In this document: piece by piece, positions 61,725-64,000 of the stretch
Position numbering within the stretch: position 1 is the stretch's first letter
How the letters are laid out: each line of letters begins with the position of its first letter
The notes under the pieces: model-generated
Seen by the model: the letters and a program-made list of their open reading frames with translations, nothing else
Database searches by the model: none
What the model was told of the DNA's origin: nothing
Made by a program: the position numbers and the translations under genes
Source: Corynebacterium kalidii
GTDB lineage: Bacteria; Actinomycetota; Actinomycetes; Mycobacteriales; Mycobacteriaceae
Length of the DNA stretch: 64,000 nucleotides
Assembly (NCBI RefSeq): GCF_022869005.1
Contig: NZ_JALIEA010000005.1
Location: 30,092-94,091, forward strand
Direction: 5' to 3'

Positions 61725-64000
61725 AGTGCCTGTATTCCCTTAGTGATGCCGATTCCCGCTGCCGTAGCCACTGCGGCGGCTCCTACTACAGCAATAACTG
61801 GCGCGGCTACGGGTGCGGCAGCAGCCACTCCTACCGCCGCGAGACCAGAAGCAATAGCAGGGGTGGCAACTGCACCCACGCCCAGACCGACAGCGCCACC
61901 AGCCAAGTTTGATATGTAAGCTTCTTCCGCAGGCATCCCCTGCTGGCGGTCAATCTCAGCACCTGCGACTGCTCCCACGCCGGTAAACGCACGCGATCCC
62001 CAGCGGCTTGCACGGAGCAGATCATCAGCCTCAGAGCCCACGCGCTTAGCGGACTCCTCCGCAGCTCCAAAACCGATACTAGTTCCGGTGCTGTTTATCG
62101 CCCCGGCAATATCAGACGTCCCGAACGTGGGGTCGGTCACGGACACTTCTGGTTCTCCGGTTTCACTGTTGGTCCCGACAGTGACTTCGTTGCCGTCAGG
62201 GTCAGTGAGTTTACTGTCATTGCCACGGTGAACCGGTACCCCTCCAAGGACAGCACCGTTGACCCATTCACCACTCTCAGGGTCGTAGAACCTCCCCGTG
62301 TTCGGGTCCGGGTCACCGTTCTGCGAGATATCGTTGCCGGCGTCGTCCAGAGGAACAGGGGCTCCGCCGTCGGTACTCACCCGTGAGCCGTCCTGGTCGT
62401 CGACTCGGGTGCTCACCCCGGCATCGTCACGCTGGGTCGATTGAATCCCCGAGGTAGTGTCGTCCGGGTTGGTGACCTCCATCTCATACTGGTTGTCACC
62501 GGTGCGCTGGTAGTCACCATACGACTGACTACCGTCCGGATTGTCGGCCACCACCGTGCCTTGCGAGTTGTCGGCGTTGGCCTCAGAGGTCACAGACGGC
62601 GTAGCCGTCTCACCTGCGGCTGGAGCCTGGTCGAAGCGTTGGGTCATTAGTCGGTCATTATCGTTGTCTGTCTGCGCGTAGCTGCCACCACCTTCCTCCT
62701 CGTGCGACCAGATATCTACACCGTTAAGATCGTTGGCCGTGGTACGGATGTCATTGTCACCGTTGGGTCCGCCGGTGACTCTCGAATCCACGGTCTGCCG
62801 ACCAGTACCAGGGACAATGACCCGCTCAGCCTCTTCACCATTGCCGAGATCTTCCTTCCACGGCACCCCCTCCTCCCTGCCGGTGATGTCTATCGCGCCG
62901 AGCATCTCCTTATCAGCATCCCCGTCGACATCGGCCGGGTTCTGGTTGCTGTTGGCCGCGATGCTGAGGTTGTTGTTGTCCTGTCGCCGCTGTTCAGGGT
63001 CGGGTTGCGGTGGGTTCTGGTTGCTGTCGACGGGAGGAGTGTCGGCCCCGGCTTCGGGGGAAGCATTGCCTACTAGGGCTCCAACCTGTGCCCCGGCGGC
63101 CGCACCCGTCGGGGTATCATCGTCTGTAGCGGCCAAAGCTCCTATCTGCGCCCCAGCGACAGCGCCTTGGGCTGCTGAAGCATCACCACTCTTCTGCTTG
63201 TCGGGGTCGGCCAGGATCGGCAGTAAAGTCGTGCGGTCCGGGTCGACGACCTGCACCAACGTGCCGTTGTCGTTGTCGACCTCGAAATGGGTCTCCACCG
63301 GTCGGCCGAGCGCGTCAAACGCCCACGGGGCTTTGACATGCTCGACGACGTTACCGTCGGCGTCGAGGACGTCGACACTGCCGTCGGGGTTCTTCACCAT
63401 CTTGCCGCCGTCGGGCACATCCATGTCGAAGCGGTGCTCGCGTGGGGAGTCTGGGCCTTCCAACAGGATCAGGGACTGTTCGCGCCCATTGCCCCAGTTG
63501 ATGTCACCGCGGTGGGTGCCATCGCGGCGTCGACGGTCAGCGAGAATCGCCCCGGCGGCCCCGGCGAGGACACCTCCGGCACCCAACGGGCCGACCGGCA
63601 GGTCACCACCATTGCCTCCCTGATCACCGTCACCGTCAGTACCGTTGCCGCCGTTGGCGCCGTTGGCGCCGTTGGCGGCGTGGTCACCGGGGGTTCCGGC
63701 CGGGGCTGCTTCGGACGTCGGGGTTGTATCGGTGTCGTCGGCACTCTCGGCGCGGGCGGTGTCGGGGTCGGTGAGTTGACGGCCTTCCAGGCCGTCCCGG
63801 CGGGTTGTCGAGGTGACCCCGGAGTCGGTGTCGGTGGTGAGAACCTCACCGGTGGCGGTGCCGTCGTCGGCGACCACCGCCGGGCCGTCGGGGGTGTCCA
63901 CGACCCGGACCTGCCGGGAGTCGCCGTTGTCGTCGGTGACGGTGGTGTTCCAGGGGATGACCTGGCGCACGTTCGACCGGGCGGTGTCCCCGGCCGAGGG
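61715..64000 (-). CDS. Large secreted protein with C-terminal glycine-zipper domain, putative polymorphic toxin (partial)
   Basis: The last 761 residues of a protein whose start lies beyond the window. In order: Asp/Gly/Thr-rich region; a Gly-rich hydrophobic stretch (GAGGVLAGAAGAILA); a domain with VKAPWAFDALGRPVETHFEV and LVQVVDPDRTTLLPILADPD, widespread in secreted actinobacterial proteins; further Ala/Gly segments (AAGAQVGALVGN); a long Asn/Asp/Gln-rich linker; RFYDPESGEWVNG, a typical pre-toxin tag; and a final 110 residues dominated by Gly/Ala/Val, ending near GIGITKGIQALWN. The last part could insert into membranes. The 3' 300 bases have lower GC3 than the rest, as expected for an exchangeable toxin tip. 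Confidence 0.75.
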   Translation of the reverse strand, partial: PSAGDTARSNVRQVIPWNTTVTDDNGDSRQVRVVDTPDGPAVVADDGTATGEVLTTDTDSGVTSTTRRDGLEGRQLTDPDTARAESADDTDTTPTSEAAPAGTPGDHAANGANGANGGNGTDGDGDQGGNGGDLPVGPLGAGGVLAGAAGAILADRRRRDGTHRGDINWGNGREQSLILLEGPDSPREHRFDMDVPDGGKMVKNPDGSVDVLDADGNVVEHVKAPWAFDALGRPVETHFEVDNDNGTLVQVVDPDRTTLLPILADPDKQKSGDASAAQGAVAGAQIGALAATDDDTPTGAAAGAQVGALVGNASPEAGADTPPVDSNQNPPQPDPEQRRQDNNNLSIAANSNQNPADVDGDADKEMLGAIDITGREEGVPWKEDLGNGEEAERVIVPGTGRQTVDSRVTGGPNGDNDIRTTANDLNGVDIWSHEEEGGGSYAQTDNDNDRLMTQRFDQAPAAGETATPSVTSEANADNSQGTVVADNPDGSQSYGDYQRTGDNQYEMEVTNPDDTTSGIQSTQRDDAGVSTRVDDQDGSRVSTDGGAPVPLDDAGNDISQNGDPDPNTGRFYDPESGEWVNGAVLGGVPVHRGNDSKLTDPDGNEVTVGTNSETGEPEVSVTDPTFGTSDIAGAINSTGTSIGFGAAEESAKRVGSEADDLLRASRWGSRAFTGVGAVAGAEIDRQQGMPAEEAYISNLAGGAVGLGVGAVATPAIASGLAAVGVAAAAPVAAPVIAVVGAAAVATAAGIGITKGIQALWN

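Noticed and set aside
63640..63700. Short tandem GCCGTTGGC-like repeats in the large secreted protein gene, checked as a CRISPR or satellite
   Set aside because: They are codon-phase repeats encoding Asn/Gly/Ala runs; no CRISPR-like spacing exists anywhere in the window.

Overview
The window is a chromosomal segment of a high-GC Corynebacterium, probably close to the C. variabile group; genus is firm, species is a guess. The main evidence is the mycolate and cell-wall gene block in an order shared with Mycobacterium tuberculosis and C. glutamicum: glfT2, PAP2 phosphatase, ubiA, mycolyltransferases, a Culp6-like cutinase, fadD32, pks13, accD, a MmpL transporter, the NYN gene, trmB and pck.

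Layout. 1-19.3 kb: galactan, arabinan and mycolate synthesis, with three mycolyltransferase genes (two with LGFP repeats) and the FadD32-Pks13-AccD condensation module. aftB, expected between ubiA and the first mycolyltransferase, is absent here. 19.4-24.2 kb: a DUF6230/DUF6114 envelope pair, a divergent MFS/LysR pair with a clear operator, and DUF3054. 24.3-25.5 kb: a decayed ISL3-family element. 25.6-34.3 kb: a YbhN-like membrane protein, the CmpL1-type transporter, NYN protein, TrmB, two hypothetical proteins and PEP carboxykinase. 34.4-48.7 kb: mostly metabolic and accessory genes: glycerate kinase, acetolactate decarboxylase, secreted peptidase-like hydrolase, SdpI, a YeeE-TusA fusion, YihY, an MpaB-like protein, Tat-exported phospholipase C, DedA and fadAB.

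48.8-57.6 kb: a second conserved envelope cluster matching Rv0224c-Rv0228 (methyltransferase, glycosyltransferase, membrane protein, DUF3068, TmaT-like acyltransferase). It is interrupted by two insertions: a HEPN protein with a small overlapping partner, and a 4-TM protein plus mntP behind a yybP-ykoY manganese riboswitch.

57.6-64 kb: an AT-richer accessory island. A large secreted protein, cut by the window edge, ends in a glycine-rich hydrophobic domain. It is followed on the same strand by three unrelated-looking small proteins of one shared design (four TM segments, then a cytosolic beta-rich tail) and the remnant of a fourth. A broken ISL3 element sits among them. I read this as a polymorphic pore-forming toxin with an array of immunity genes; it is the best candidate for an undescribed system here. 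Several genes have a TANNNT hexamer 7-8 nt before the start codon, as expected for leaderless transcripts.
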